A stretch of DNA of 14,078 nt from JAMCZU01 sp964479405 (GCA_964479405.1 CAYZMA010000028.1:1-14078), one strand, 5' to 3'; counted from the stretch's first letter, positions 4,759 to 11,551 are shown. Numbers and translations: made by a program. The notes: generated from the letters alone by a model not told the origin.

Positions 4759-6483
4759 CCCAGCCTCCGGCAAAGAAAAAGTAAAAACTGAACCTTTGCC
4801 CTGACCTTCGCTGTCGGCCCAAACCCGGCCATGATGGAGTTCAACTAACGCGCGGGTAATGTAAAGCCCCAAACCAGTCCCCTGCGATTCGGCGGTGGTG
4901 TAATCACCTACCCGATGAAATTTCTTAAAGAGTCTTGGCAATTCCTCGCGCGGAATGCCAACGCCCTGATCTTTAACATGAATTAAAATTTGTCTTTCGC
5001 CAACCAACCGTTTCAACCGTTCATCTACCGCCGACTTAATCGCCTCTTGATCGTCTAATGGTCTATCTTTAATCGCTCCCTCAACTTTACCCCAAGTTTC
5101 TTTGACCTGCTCAGTTGGCACAGTTTCAAGAAGTAACTCAATTTCACCCGGATTTTTGGAATATTTAATGGAATTACCAATTAAATTAATTAAAATTTCT
5201 TTAATTTTGTCGGAATCACCAAAAGTTTCCCAATGGTTGGCACTTTGGAAAGTAATTTTTTGCTTTTTTTCTTCGGCTTTAAATTTAAGTTCATCAATAG
5301 TTTGAGTAATAACACCGGTCAAACTAACTTCTTTCTTTTCAACCAGAAGTCTACCTTCTTCAATTCGCGAGACATTGAGCATATCAGTTACCAGCCGCGC
5401 TAATCTTTTAGCTGAACGATAAACCTGATCCATGTAATGAATTGCCTTGGGGTCATCAATCCGCGCCAACTTTTCGTCAAGCATCATAGACAAATACCCC
5501 TCAATCGCCGAAACCGGAGTAAGAAGTTCATGGCTAGCCAGCGAGACAAACTCGGTCTTCATTTTGTCTAGTTCTTTCAGATGCGAATTGGCATGAGCGA
5601 GCTGTTCGGAAAGAATTTGGAGCTGTTTTCGTCGCTCAATCTCATCTTTGACAGATTTGATAAGAAGGTAACCACCATAGGAGACAATGATTAGAATGAC
5701 TAAATTTGTTACTCCTTCTATAGTATTCTGAGATAATAACACTTGAATTAATAATGCCATTATCACCAATACTGTTGCAGTTTCTGTTAAAATTACTCTT
5801 ATATCAAATAGCTGATGTTTTACTATAGAATATGTTGTAAAAGAAGCAAGAAAAAGAAAAGAATATATTCCAATTCGAGATATATCTATAGGAACACTAG
5901 GAAATATTTGAGGTAGGATTAAATTTACAGCTAGAGCAATTAAAGCAGTTAAAAATGCTCCCAAAACAACATAAAAAGTTTGTAATCGCTCAGTACCAGA
6001 CAATTTAAAATATTTAGAAACTAGAATTATACATCCACCAACAAAATATATAAAACAATAAGTAGCATAAAACCAAAATAATGGTCCTGCATCAAAAATA
6101 ACATTTCTATCAAATCTAATATTGATGATTATTTGATCAAAAAATATTAAAAATGCAAATAAAATAGGAGGAATTAAGAGTAATATTTCTTTAATAAATG
6201 TAATATTTTTATCTTGTTTTGGAAAATTTAAAACAAACAACAACCAAAAGTATGCCATTAAGGCAGCAAAAACAAAATCTATTTTGAGTAATAATCCAAA
6301 AAAATTAACAGCAATCTTTTCATTCTCAAAAAAATTGCTACAAACCCAAATAATTATGGACATTATTAATAAAACAAACAATATGTTAGTTTTATTTTTT
6401 GAGTTGCTAAAATATACAATCAAACCCAATGATAAATAGATAACAATTACAATTATTAGAATTATTAAGCTAGTACTTATCAA
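4663..6483 (-). CDS. Membrane-bound sensor histidine kinase (7TM sensor)
   Basis: Two-component sensor kinase of 606 residues. Positions here count from the upstream in-frame GTG at 6516 (617 residues). Residues 14-286 hold about eight hydrophobic segments resembling the 7TM histidine-kinase sensor region. A short coiled coil (290-320) follows, then the HisKA H-box SHELLTP with phosphoacceptor His329. The ATPase domain has N444 and N448 (N box), DQGVGIP (516-522, G1) and GTGLGL (546-551, G2). All catalytic motifs are present. A charged insert (about 465-508) separates N and G1 boxes. Residues 587-617 form a tail duplicated elsewhere. I prefer the TTG at 6481-6483: AAGGAGGG lies just before it and a TATAAT box lies inside the longer frame. 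The sensor half is very AT-rich and the kinase half is not. No response regulator gene is present. Confidence 0.88.
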   Translation of the reverse strand: MISTSLIILIIVIVIYLSLGLIVYFSNSKNKTNILFVLLIMSIIIWVCSNFFENEKIAVNFFGLLLKIDFVFAALMAYFWLLFVLNFPKQDKNITFIKEILLLIPPILFAFLIFFDQIIINIRFDRNVIFDAGPLFWFYATYCFIYFVGGCIILVSKYFKLSGTERLQTFYVVLGAFLTALIALAVNLILPQIFPSVPIDISRIGIYSFLFLASFTTYSIVKHQLFDIRVILTETATVLVIMALLIQVLLSQNTIEGVTNLVILIIVSYGGYLLIKSVKDEIERRKQLQILSEQLAHANSHLKELDKMKTEFVSLASHELLTPVSAIEGYLSMMLDEKLARIDDPKAIHYMDQVYRSAKRLARLVTDMLNVSRIEEGRLLVEKKEVSLTGVITQTIDELKFKAEEKKQKITFQSANHWETFGDSDKIKEILINLIGNSIKYSKNPGEIELLLETVPTEQVKETWGKVEGAIKDRPLDDQEAIKSAVDERLKRLVGERQILIHVKDQGVGIPREELPRLFKKFHRVGDYTTAESQGTGLGLYITRALVELHHGRVWADSEGQGKGSVFTFSLPEAGVQKEIQDLEAQVPHRGDMKPLARPTKQAEEL

Positions 6484-6533
6484 CTGCCCTCCTTGCTTAT
6501 AATTATATTTTTTCACTTTTACAACTAAATGTC

Positions 6534-6565
6534 AAAAAAAAGGCCAGATGTTGTTACACCTGACC
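6534..6565 (-). terminator. Rho-independent terminator of the GNAT-radical SAM operon
   Basis: On the minus strand GGTCAGGTGT pairs over 10 bases with ACATCTGGCC (two G-U pairs) around loop AACA, followed by eight T. It starts one base after the stop codon. Confidence 0.9.
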
Positions 6566-6566
6566 A

Positions 6567-7592
6567 TTAATTAGTTATGTATAGACCTGATCTTTTTACT
6601 CTGTCTAGAATTGGAATTCTATCCATCAAAAACTTAACCGACTGCCATTCTGGTAGGCAATCGCAAGAAAGGCAATTGAATATCGTTGGATCAAGAGTCT
6701 CTCTGTATATCTGCATAGTTTCGTAGATTTTTTCAGAACAGACCGGACAATTGAATGGAATAGCAATCGGTTTAGGTTCGTCGGTAAAACCACCCAAATA
6801 AACTGGTCCTAAGTGAGCAGTCCTCCTGATAACTTCTATGATACTCCAAAGCCATGGTGGTCTAAAACCACCTTTCTCATACAGTTGGTGTAAGAAAGTC
6901 TCCGGTTGAACAAAAGCAGCCTCTAAAGCCACCTCGTTAGAACCACTTTGAAAAGCATACTCAACAGTCCTCACTGCTTCCTCTATTGCCTCTCCTTCAG
7001 TCAAGAAAGGAGGCTTGAGAAATACATAAGTGAGTGTTAGTGCTCCATTTGATCTTGCAATGTCTACTGCTAATCGATAATTGTCTACAGTAAATCCCTT
7101 ATGTACACATTTATTGCGTACAATATCAGTCACGCACTCTAAACCAATACCTATTTTGAGAGTTTTAGCACCTAAACAAATCATCATTGAATTAATTAAA
7201 CTAGCATTCACAAATTCCGGTCGAGATTCAACAAAAAGTTGTTCTATCCCCTCAGTAGATGCCACCCGATCACTCAACCAAATAGGAATAGATTCTGGAA
7301 TTTCTTCAGGATTAAGGAAACTACCGCCATTATAAATGGCGAGTATTTTTGCTTTTTGTCTTTGCTTCAGAGCTAACTTAATCATGCTTTTAAATACCAA
7401 AGCTGGCCAAAGTCTTCCTCTTGTGTATTTATATGTAGCTCTGCTAAAACCACACATATAACATCCTCCTGATTTCCTTGCCCATGTACATCCAGCACCG
7501 GGTAACATAACTACTAGTTGCTTAACAATGCCTTTGAATTGAGCATTGTATCTCTCTTCTGTAGTCGCATAAAGATTATTAAGATGTTTCAT
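6567..7592 (-). CDS. Radical SAM protein of the RaSEA/TIGR01210 (Elp3-related) type
   Basis: A 341-residue iron-sulfur protein. The cluster motif is G-C35-T-W-A-R-K-S-G-G-C44-Y-M-C47-G, a C-x8-C-x2-C spacing that resembles the archaeosine-synthesis radical SAM family (COG1244-like) and, more distantly, Elp3. NGGSFLNPEEIP (about 89-100) takes the place of the SAM-binding glycine motif, and FVESRPEFV and GIGLECV match conserved blocks. The C-terminal part has C282-x2-C285 and C307-x2-C310-x-C312, probably a metal site. In archaea RaSEA works with ArcS on tRNA; in this bacterial setting the substrate is unknown. ATG at 7590-7592 has AAAGGAG upstream. It follows a GNAT gene by 13 bases in one operon and ends in a strong terminator. 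Confidence 0.75.
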   Translation of the reverse strand: MKHLNNLYATTEERYNAQFKGIVKQLVVMLPGAGCTWARKSGGCYMCGFSRATYKYTRGRLWPALVFKSMIKLALKQRQKAKILAIYNGGSFLNPEEIPESIPIWLSDRVASTEGIEQLFVESRPEFVNASLINSMMICLGAKTLKIGIGLECVTDIVRNKCVHKGFTVDNYRLAVDIARSNGALTLTYVFLKPPFLTEGEAIEEAVRTVEYAFQSGSNEVALEAAFVQPETFLHQLYEKGGFRPPWLWSIIEVIRRTAHLGPVYLGGFTDEPKPIAIPFNCPVCSEKIYETMQIYRETLDPTIFNCLSCDCLPEWQSVKFLMDRIPILDRVKRSGLYITN

Positions 7593-7605
7593 CTCATTAT
7601 CTCCT

Positions 7606-8268
7606 TTATATCCGAAATAGCCAGCTCCAAAACTTACGAAATGGACGATTGTAAAAAGGATTTTTCCAAACTAAAAGAACACCATTATTACAACTATCGG
7701 AATCATCGAAGTAATCCGGAATAACTCTTATAACTTCTAAACCAGCTTTTTTATAAAACCAAATTTCAGGATCAAGATACTTCCCTGACGGTGTTCTGGC
7801 ATTGAGATATTCCTCAGGAGACATTTTATCAGCATATTTATGATACCTTGGCATACGCCCACCAAGTATAATCTGTTTTAGATTACGTTTTATCGCAAAT
7901 TTGCCAACAGCAAGCATAAGAGATCTAGATGCTCCTCCACTTGCAAGCGGTGAAACACTAAGATCAACACCATATATACTATCACCCTCAGGATTATGAG
8001 TCTTGCGAATAAAACCGCAATCAGTGATATCGAGCCAAGATGGACACCTAACGGCGTTGATATCATATTTCACTATCTCAGTAACAACCAGTCCAACAAT
8101 TCGATCTGTATTTTCAGCGACAAAACAACCCTCAGAAAATGTTTCTATCCTTGACAAAAACATCTCTTCGGTAGCCTGAAGTCCATCAGGCCAAGCCTCA
8201 TCTTCTACTATTAGTATTTCTGGTATATCTTCTATTTTAGCTTGACGAATCTTTAAAATAGAACTCAT
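7606..8268 (-). CDS. GNAT acetyltransferase, YhcX N-domain type
   Basis: A 220-residue acyl-CoA-dependent acetyltransferase. After an N-terminal strand (LKIRQAKIEDIPEI) it shows WPDGLQATEEMFLSRIETF, FVAEN, and a pyrophosphate-loop region VDLSVSPLASGGASRSLM (about residues 101-118). Then comes GGRMPRYHKYADKMSPEEYL, which is diagnostic of the GNAT domain found fused to a nitrilase in YhcX-like proteins. It ends VLLVWKNPFY. No nitrilase domain is present. The start is ATG at 8266-8268, preceded by AGGAGG; the GTG three codons upstream overlaps that site. It is the first gene of an operon with a radical SAM protein. The acceptor is unknown; the pairing recalls the radical SAM plus GNAT make-up of Elp3. 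Confidence 0.82.
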   Translation of the reverse strand: MSSILKIRQAKIEDIPEILIVEDEAWPDGLQATEEMFLSRIETFSEGCFVAENTDRIVGLVVTEIVKYDINAVRCPSWLDITDCGFIRKTHNPEGDSIYGVDLSVSPLASGGASRSLMLAVGKFAIKRNLKQIILGGRMPRYHKYADKMSPEEYLNARTPSGKYLDPEIWFYKKAGLEVIRVIPDYFDDSDSCNNGVLLVWKNPFYNRPFRKFWSWLFRI

Positions 8269-8299
8269 TCTAAACACCTCCTCATTTTTTCAAGCTTCA

Positions 8300-8340
8300 T
8301 CCGCCGTTGGCGGAATTTGGAATCTTGGATTTCTCCAAAT
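8300..8340 (-). promoter_or_regulatory. Structured 5' leader of the GNAT operon
   Basis: On the minus strand TTGGA-GAAA-TCCAA (8325-8338) is a perfect stem with a GNRA tetraloop. TTTGGA of the same stem can instead pair as ATTTGGA (8334-8340) with TCCAAAT (8315-8321), a competing 7-base stem. A second hairpin, TCCGCC-AAC-GGCGGA (8300-8314), follows before the ribosome site. The layout suits attenuation or a regulatory leader, but no known riboswitch class is recognised. Confidence 0.4.
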
Positions 8341-8349
8341 TTCAATCAA

Positions 8350-8378
8350 ATTTTATCACCAAATCCCCCAAAAGTCAA
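8350..8378 (-). promoter_or_regulatory. Promoter of the GNAT-radical SAM operon
   Basis: TTGACT (8373-8378), 17-base spacer, TAAAAT (8350-8355). It predicts a leader of about 75 bases before the GNAT ATG. Confidence 0.7.
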
Positions 8379-8418
8379 TGGGTTGGAGGACTAAACTATA
8401 ATTTTTTACTCTGGAGGT

Positions 8419-8455
8419 TATACTTTCTACCCGCCGATCGGAAATATTATTTAGT
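8419..8455. repeat. Putative PaaX-like operator, copy 1
   Basis: TATACTTT-C-TAC-CC-GCCGATCGGA matches copy 2 (8838-8861) at 21 of 24 positions, with only transitions, and is followed by a similar TTTAGTAG. The core CCGATCGG (8434-8441) is a perfect palindrome. It lies between the divergent GNAT and TM2 promoters. Confidence 0.55.
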
Positions 8456-8494
8456 AGTTTTTAAATTTATTTTCTAACAAAGACCAACAGAATC

Positions 8495-8523
8495 TTGACA
8501 AAATCACTAAAATAAGATAAGAT
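8495..8523 (+). promoter_or_regulatory. Promoter of the TM2 gene
   Basis: TTGACA (8495-8500), 17-base spacer, TAAGAT (8518-8523). The ATG follows 24 bases later with AAGGGGGA as ribosome site. Confidence 0.7.
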
Positions 8524-8547
8524 TAACAAATCAAGGGGGATAAAACA

Positions 8548-8784
8548 ATGAAAAATCCGGGATTGGCAGCAATACTTAGTTTTTTCTGGACCGGTCTTGG
8601 TCAAATCTATAATGGCCAAATCGGCAAAGGCATTGTCTTTATTGTTGTTCAATGGGTCAATGCCTTACTAATGTTCGTAGTTATAGGTTTTATCACTTTC
8701 CCTATTGTCTGGATATGGGGAATGATAGATGCCTACAAAACAGCCGAGACATACAATCTTAACGATTTTAACCACCGAGGCTAA
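8548..8784 (+). CDS. TM2 domain membrane protein
   Basis: A 78-residue membrane protein made almost wholly of a TM2 domain. The first hydrophobic helix contains LAAILSFFWTGLGQIYNGQ (residues 6-24), with the typical G-x-G-Q-x-Y-x-G-Q turn and IGKGI after it. A second long hydrophobic segment covers residues 29-58, ending WGMIDAYK, also typical. Bacterial TM2 proteins are small inner-membrane proteins of poorly known function. The ATG at 8548 is preceded by a G-rich Shine-Dalgarno (AAGGGGGA). It is monocistronic, with its own promoter and terminator. The same dyad repeat lies upstream of it and of the following PaaX-like gene, suggesting common control. Confidence 0.88.
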   Translation: MKNPGLAAILSFFWTGLGQIYNGQIGKGIVFIVVQWVNALLMFVVIGFITFPIVWIWGMIDAYKTAETYNLNDFNHRG

Positions 8785-8814
8785 AAGCGCAATTTTCAAT
8801 CTTCCCCTATTTCT

Positions 8815-8838
8815 TCCGCCCAAAAGGCGGATTTTTTT
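8815..8838 (+). terminator. Rho-independent terminator after the TM2 gene
   Basis: TCCGCC-CAAAA-GGCGGA followed by seven T. The arms are the same as those of the dispersed palindrome at 1689-1704 and 8300-8314. Confidence 0.9.
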
Positions 8839-8874
8839 ATACTTTTTACTTGCCGATCGGAGATTAAAGTAGTA
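8838..8874. promoter_or_regulatory. Putative PaaX-like operator, copy 2, over the regulator's own promoter
   Basis: The dyad is centred on CCGATCGG (8853-8860). From the centre, both arms read TCGG-N4-TAAA and then an AGTA. It overlaps the predicted -35 box of the PaaX-like gene, the expected place for an autorepressor site. Binding by that protein is inference. Confidence 0.5.
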
Positions 8875-8878
8875 GAAT
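8850..8878 (+). promoter_or_regulatory. Promoter of the PaaX-like gene
   Basis: TTGCCG (8850-8855), 17-base spacer, TAGAAT (8873-8878). The ATG starts 9 bases after the -10 box with no Shine-Dalgarno, so the transcript is probably leaderless or nearly so. Confidence 0.5.
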
Positions 8879-8887
8879 ATTCGTAAC

Positions 8888-9625
8888 ATGAAAAATACAT
8901 CGCTTGCCTACAAATTATTAATCTTTATTGGTTTTTGTTTAGCCGAAAGCAGATATGTTTTTTCTTATAGAACTGTCTGTCAATCTTTAAAACATATTGA
9001 TAATATTAATTGCCAAATAACCACTTTGCGTAAAGAGTTTTCCTTGCTTAGAAAAAACGGTTTAATTGAATTTAAAACTCGCTACCGAAAACCAATTCCA
9101 GTCCTTACCCAAAACGGCAAATTAGCTATTAAAACTCATCTGCCTTTTAAACAATATGGCACTTGGGACCAGAGATGGCGAATGGTTATTTTTGATATTC
9201 CCGAAACCGAAAGAAAATATCGGTGGGCGCTCCGCGATAAACTTTACCAATTAGGTTTTGGTCAAATTCAAAAAAGCAGTTATATTTCCCCCTACCCTCT
9301 TTTAGGCCAAGTTAATCGTTTTTCCAGCGAAATGGGCATTCGCCAATATTTAAGACTAATGGAAATTGATAAAATTGACGACGAAAAGAAATTAGTGGAA
9401 AAAACTTGGAAGCTAGAAACAATCAATGAACAATACGGTCAATTTATTCAAAAATATCAAAAGTTGAAAAAGAAAGATTTTTGGCCGCTAATCGCTAAAA
9501 ATTTAGAATTTGAGTTTTCTGAAATTTACGAAAACGATCCTCATTTGCCGGAAAAATTCTTGCCTAAAAATTGGTTAGGTGTAGAAGCCTACAAAACTTT
9601 TAAAGAAATTTCTAACTCATATTAA
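8888..9625 (+). CDS. PaaX-like transcriptional regulator with Cas2-like domain
   Basis: A 245-residue DNA-binding regulator. Residues 1-85 form a winged-helix region (TTLRKEFSLLRKNGLIEF, then a wing). The central block has WDQRWRMVIFDIPE (93-106), R-x-x-LRDKL (about 111-119) and GFGQIQKSSYISPYPL (123-138), the Cas2-like ferredoxin fold of PaaX. The C-terminal part NDPHLPEKFLPKNWLGVEAY (216-235) is the PaaX C-terminal signature. PaaX of model bacteria represses phenylacetate catabolism in response to phenylacetyl-CoA; no such pathway is here, so the ligand is unknown. No CRISPR repeats or other cas genes are present, so it is not an adaptation Cas2. The gene sits behind a dyad that overlaps its promoter and probably autoregulates. 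Confidence 0.85.
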   Translation: MKNTSLAYKLLIFIGFCLAESRYVFSYRTVCQSLKHIDNINCQITTLRKEFSLLRKNGLIEFKTRYRKPIPVLTQNGKLAIKTHLPFKQYGTWDQRWRMVIFDIPETERKYRWALRDKLYQLGFGQIQKSSYISPYPLLGQVNRFSSEMGIRQYLRLMEIDKIDDEKKLVEKTWKLETINEQYGQFIQKYQKLKKKDFWPLIAKNLEFEFSEIYENDPHLPEKFLPKNWLGVEAYKTFKEISNSY

Positions 9626-9648
9626 AAAGGGAGTCTTTAACAACTCCC
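9624..9648 (-). terminator. Terminator of the beta-barrel-like gene
   Basis: On the minus strand GGGAGT-N8-ACTCCC followed by five T. It overlaps the stop codon of the convergent PaaX-like gene; on the plus strand there is no T run. Confidence 0.65.
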
Positions 9649-9666
9649 CTGATTCTCGAGTCAAAA

Positions 9667-10653
9667 TTACCAACTCTTTCCGACCCAAAGATAAGTAACA
9701 TCAGCCCGACCTAGATATTCTTCGGTCCGACGATAGGTATTCTTGGAACAAGACGCGCCCAACACCCATCCTTTGCTAAGATAAGTTAGACCATAACCCC
9801 AAACTTTGTCGTTATTTTCTATCCGCAGACAAAGATGACGACTTAAAAACTGTTGAGCACCAAAAGCTTGAAGATCAATTATTTCAGAAACATTCGGCCC
9901 ACTGATTTTACCCTTCTGCCAAGTCCAAAACAAAACTGTCCCTTCTGCTGGTTGCCAAGATGCACCCGTTGTCCACAGTTTTTCGCGATAATTGGCACTC
10001 GTATCTACTGGCATTGATTCACCAGTCAATGACGGGAGTAACTGGGTTTTGGCAGAGATTTTGTCATAGGTATAAACAGTAGCCAAACTTAACTTGGGAC
10101 TTAGAAGATACAAAGCTCCCAATCGGCCGTGCCAATTGGATTTGGCTTTAGCTTTTACCAGTTCCGTCCCTTCAAAAGAAATATTGGTTTCAATCTCTTC
10201 CGAAGGTATTAGTACCAATCCTAAAAAAAGTTTTGACGAAATTTTTCGACTATACGACAGCTCTATAGTCTGGCCACCGAATTCTACTTTCGGTCCTGGA
10301 CCAAGATAGGCAATTTCACGATTGTTTGAAGCAATACCATAGCGAGCAACCCTTAAACTGCCTCGAGGCAGTTGCAAAAGAAAAACCTGCCAATTGTTTC
10401 GGACCAGAGGTCCAGAACGAAAATCTAAAACACCATAATCCATTTCAACGTATTGTTTTTCTTTAAACACCTCTAGTGCCAGCTCTACCGCCGCCGGATT
10501 ATAAGATACTTCACTCGGAAGAGCTACTTCCAGCACTGCCATACCATTGATACCAAAAATGGTCTTCCCTAAAACCGGTACTTCCGGACCAAAATCCTGC
10601 GATAAAACCGGACCAGACATTATTATCATCAAAACCAACCAATACTTTCGCAT
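9667..10653 (-). CDS. Secreted beta-barrel-like protein, function unknown
   Basis: A 328-residue exported protein. Residues 1-18 form a signal peptide (RK, hydrophobic core, VLS cleavage site before QDFG). The mature protein begins GKTIFGINGMAVLEVALPSEVSYNPAA, which recalls the N-terminal 'G-x-x-G-A ... NPA' region of PorV/FadL-like outer membrane proteins. The rest alternates polar and non-polar residues in strand-length runs separated by turns (LFLGLVLIPS, WHGRLGALYLLSP, KLSLATVYTYD, GTVLFWTWQKG, VWGYGLTYLSKGWVLGAS) and ends in tryptophan. This points to an amphipathic beta-barrel, but no family is firmly recognised. ATG at 10651-10653 has an unusual seven-G ribosome site. The leader also contains a 7-base hairpin (10686-10702). 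If the host is a monoderm CPR bacterium, such a protein is unexpected. Confidence 0.6.
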   Translation of the reverse strand: MRKYWLVLMIIMSGPVLSQDFGPEVPVLGKTIFGINGMAVLEVALPSEVSYNPAAVELALEVFKEKQYVEMDYGVLDFRSGPLVRNNWQVFLLQLPRGSLRVARYGIASNNREIAYLGPGPKVEFGGQTIELSYSRKISSKLFLGLVLIPSEEIETNISFEGTELVKAKAKSNWHGRLGALYLLSPKLSLATVYTYDKISAKTQLLPSLTGESMPVDTSANYREKLWTTGASWQPAEGTVLFWTWQKGKISGPNVSEIIDLQAFGAQQFLSRHLCLRIENNDKVWGYGLTYLSKGWVLGASCSKNTYRRTEEYLGRADVTYLWVGKSW

Positions 10654-10711
10654 TTCGTTACCCCCCCATTATATTTTGATATGCGTCTGTTTTTGAAACA
10701 GAATACAATAG

Positions 10712-10741
10712 ATTTTATCATAAAATACCTTAAGAAGTCAA
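10712..10741 (-). promoter_or_regulatory. Promoter of the beta-barrel-like gene
   Basis: TTGACT (10736-10741), 18-base spacer, TAAAAT (10712-10717). A TATAAT nearer the gene (10668-10673) lacks a convincing -35 box. Confidence 0.5.
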
Positions 10742-10760
10742 TAGATCGGGATAAAAATTC

Positions 10761-10784
10761 AAAAACCCGGCAGAATTTGCCGGG
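10761..10784 (-). terminator. Terminator after the 104-residue helical protein gene
   Basis: On the minus strand CCCGGCA-AATTC-TGCCGGG, a perfect 7-base stem, followed by five T. Confidence 0.88.
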
Positions 10785-10797
10785 GTAAAATATCTAG

Positions 10798-11112
10798 TTA
10801 TTTACGCTTTTTTAGTCTCTCGGTGATAACTTTCATTATTTCGCCAGATAGAGCCAAAAAATAATGAATAGTCGCATTAGAATTGCATGGCGGTGACTGT
10901 TGTGGGGAATTTTGACCAATTTTAGCCGCCACTTCTGGTGTCAGTAGCCTTTCAAATTGCTTGGAATAAATCTTGGCAAAAGTATTGGCAATTTCTTTAG
11001 CGCCAAAGCCTTGTTTGATATATTCAATCTGAAGTTTAACGATTTCATTTGTCAGTCTTGTCAACCGCAATAATTTTCTAAGATCATCTTGTGAAATTCG
11101 TTTCTCTTTCAT
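10798..11112 (-). CDS. Small helical protein, function unknown
   Basis: A 104-residue soluble, basic protein, predicted almost all helical: SQDDLRKLLRLTRLTNEIVKLQIEYIKQGF (residues 7-36), then FAKIYSKQFERLL, a proline/asparagine-rich linker (SPQQSPPCNSNA, 69-80) and a final helix ending ERLKKRK. No family was recognised. The start is ATG at 11110-11112 with GAGGTGG upstream. The in-frame TTG at 11146 directly abuts the -10 box and cannot be on the transcript. Its promoter belongs to a three-member promoter family. It lies downstream of a coiled-coil gene in the same orientation and has its own terminator. Confidence 0.7.
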   Translation of the reverse strand: MKEKRISQDDLRKLLRLTRLTNEIVKLQIEYIKQGFGAKEIANTFAKIYSKQFERLLTPEVAAKIGQNSPQQSPPCNSNATIHYFLALSGEIMKVITERLKKRK

Positions 11113-11148
11113 TTTCAACCACCTCGGCTTTTTTACTTCGGTAGCCAA

Positions 11149-11177
11149 ATTCTAACAGAGAACAATTAAAAAATCAA
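11149..11177 (-). promoter_or_regulatory. Promoter of shared-spacer family, copy 1
   Basis: TTGATT (11172-11177), 17-base spacer TTTTAATTGTTCTCTGT, TAGAAT (11149-11154). The spacer is nearly the same as in the promoters at 11934-11962 and 13324-13352. Confidence 0.7.
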
Positions 11178-11184
11178 TAGTTAT

Positions 11185-11517
11185 TTAGGCCTTTTTAGTC
11201 TCAAGTTTAAGAACGCGACGATTAAGCTGATCGGCTTTAACAGAAAAATCATCTTGACGACAAGTGGTAGAACTTAATTTTGTTTCTATCCGTTCAAGAG
11301 TATATCCTTGATCGGAAACATCTTCTTGCAAGACAGTTATCTCAACCTTAGTCTCGGCAACAGCTTCCATAATATTATCTAATTTCTTACCATGCTTTTC
11401 AAACTTTTCATCATGTTCTTTAAGCTTAGTTTTGATTTCCTTTAGTTCTGGTAGGATTTTCTTTTCCAAGGCATTGCCAATAATTTTCTCAAGGTCACCT
11501 TTACTAATTGAGTCCAT
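11185..11517 (-). CDS. Coiled-coil protein (paralogue of the gene at 13364), function unknown
   Basis: A 110-residue, highly charged protein predicted to be one long coiled coil (residues about 5-105), with heptad-like spacing in KEIKTKLKEHDEKFEKHGKKLDNI and VTVLQ-type segments. It shares with the 94-residue protein at 13364-13648 the N-terminal pattern IIGNALE-x3-LP and the C-terminal VLKLETK. The ATG at 11515-11517 has an AGGAGG 6 bases upstream. The upstream terminator-plus-promoter block is also shared with that paralogue. No terminator is seen before the next gene, although that gene has its own promoter. A scaffold or oligomerising role is possible but unproven. Confidence 0.75.
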   Translation of the reverse strand: MDSISKGDLEKIIGNALEKKILPELKEIKTKLKEHDEKFEKHGKKLDNIMEAVAETKVEITVLQEDVSDQGYTLERIETKLSSTTCRQDDFSVKADQLNRRVLKLETKKA

Positions 11518-11551
11518 CTTGCCTCCTAATAAATTAAATTAGTGTATTACC

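Noticed and set aside
6484..6516. GTG start of the kinase at 6516
   Set aside because: A TATAAT box (6502-6507) and the AAGGAGGG site lie inside this extension, pointing to the TTG at 6483. The choice is likely but not certain.
8323..8334. Fifth extra copy of the kinase tail (TCTTGGATTTCT match)
   Set aside because: Only 12 bases match and the flanks do not. It is better explained by the hairpin in the GNAT leader.
8888..9625. CRISPR adaptation protein Cas2
   Set aside because: The protein has a winged helix and PaaX C-terminal part, and there is no repeat array or other cas gene in the window.
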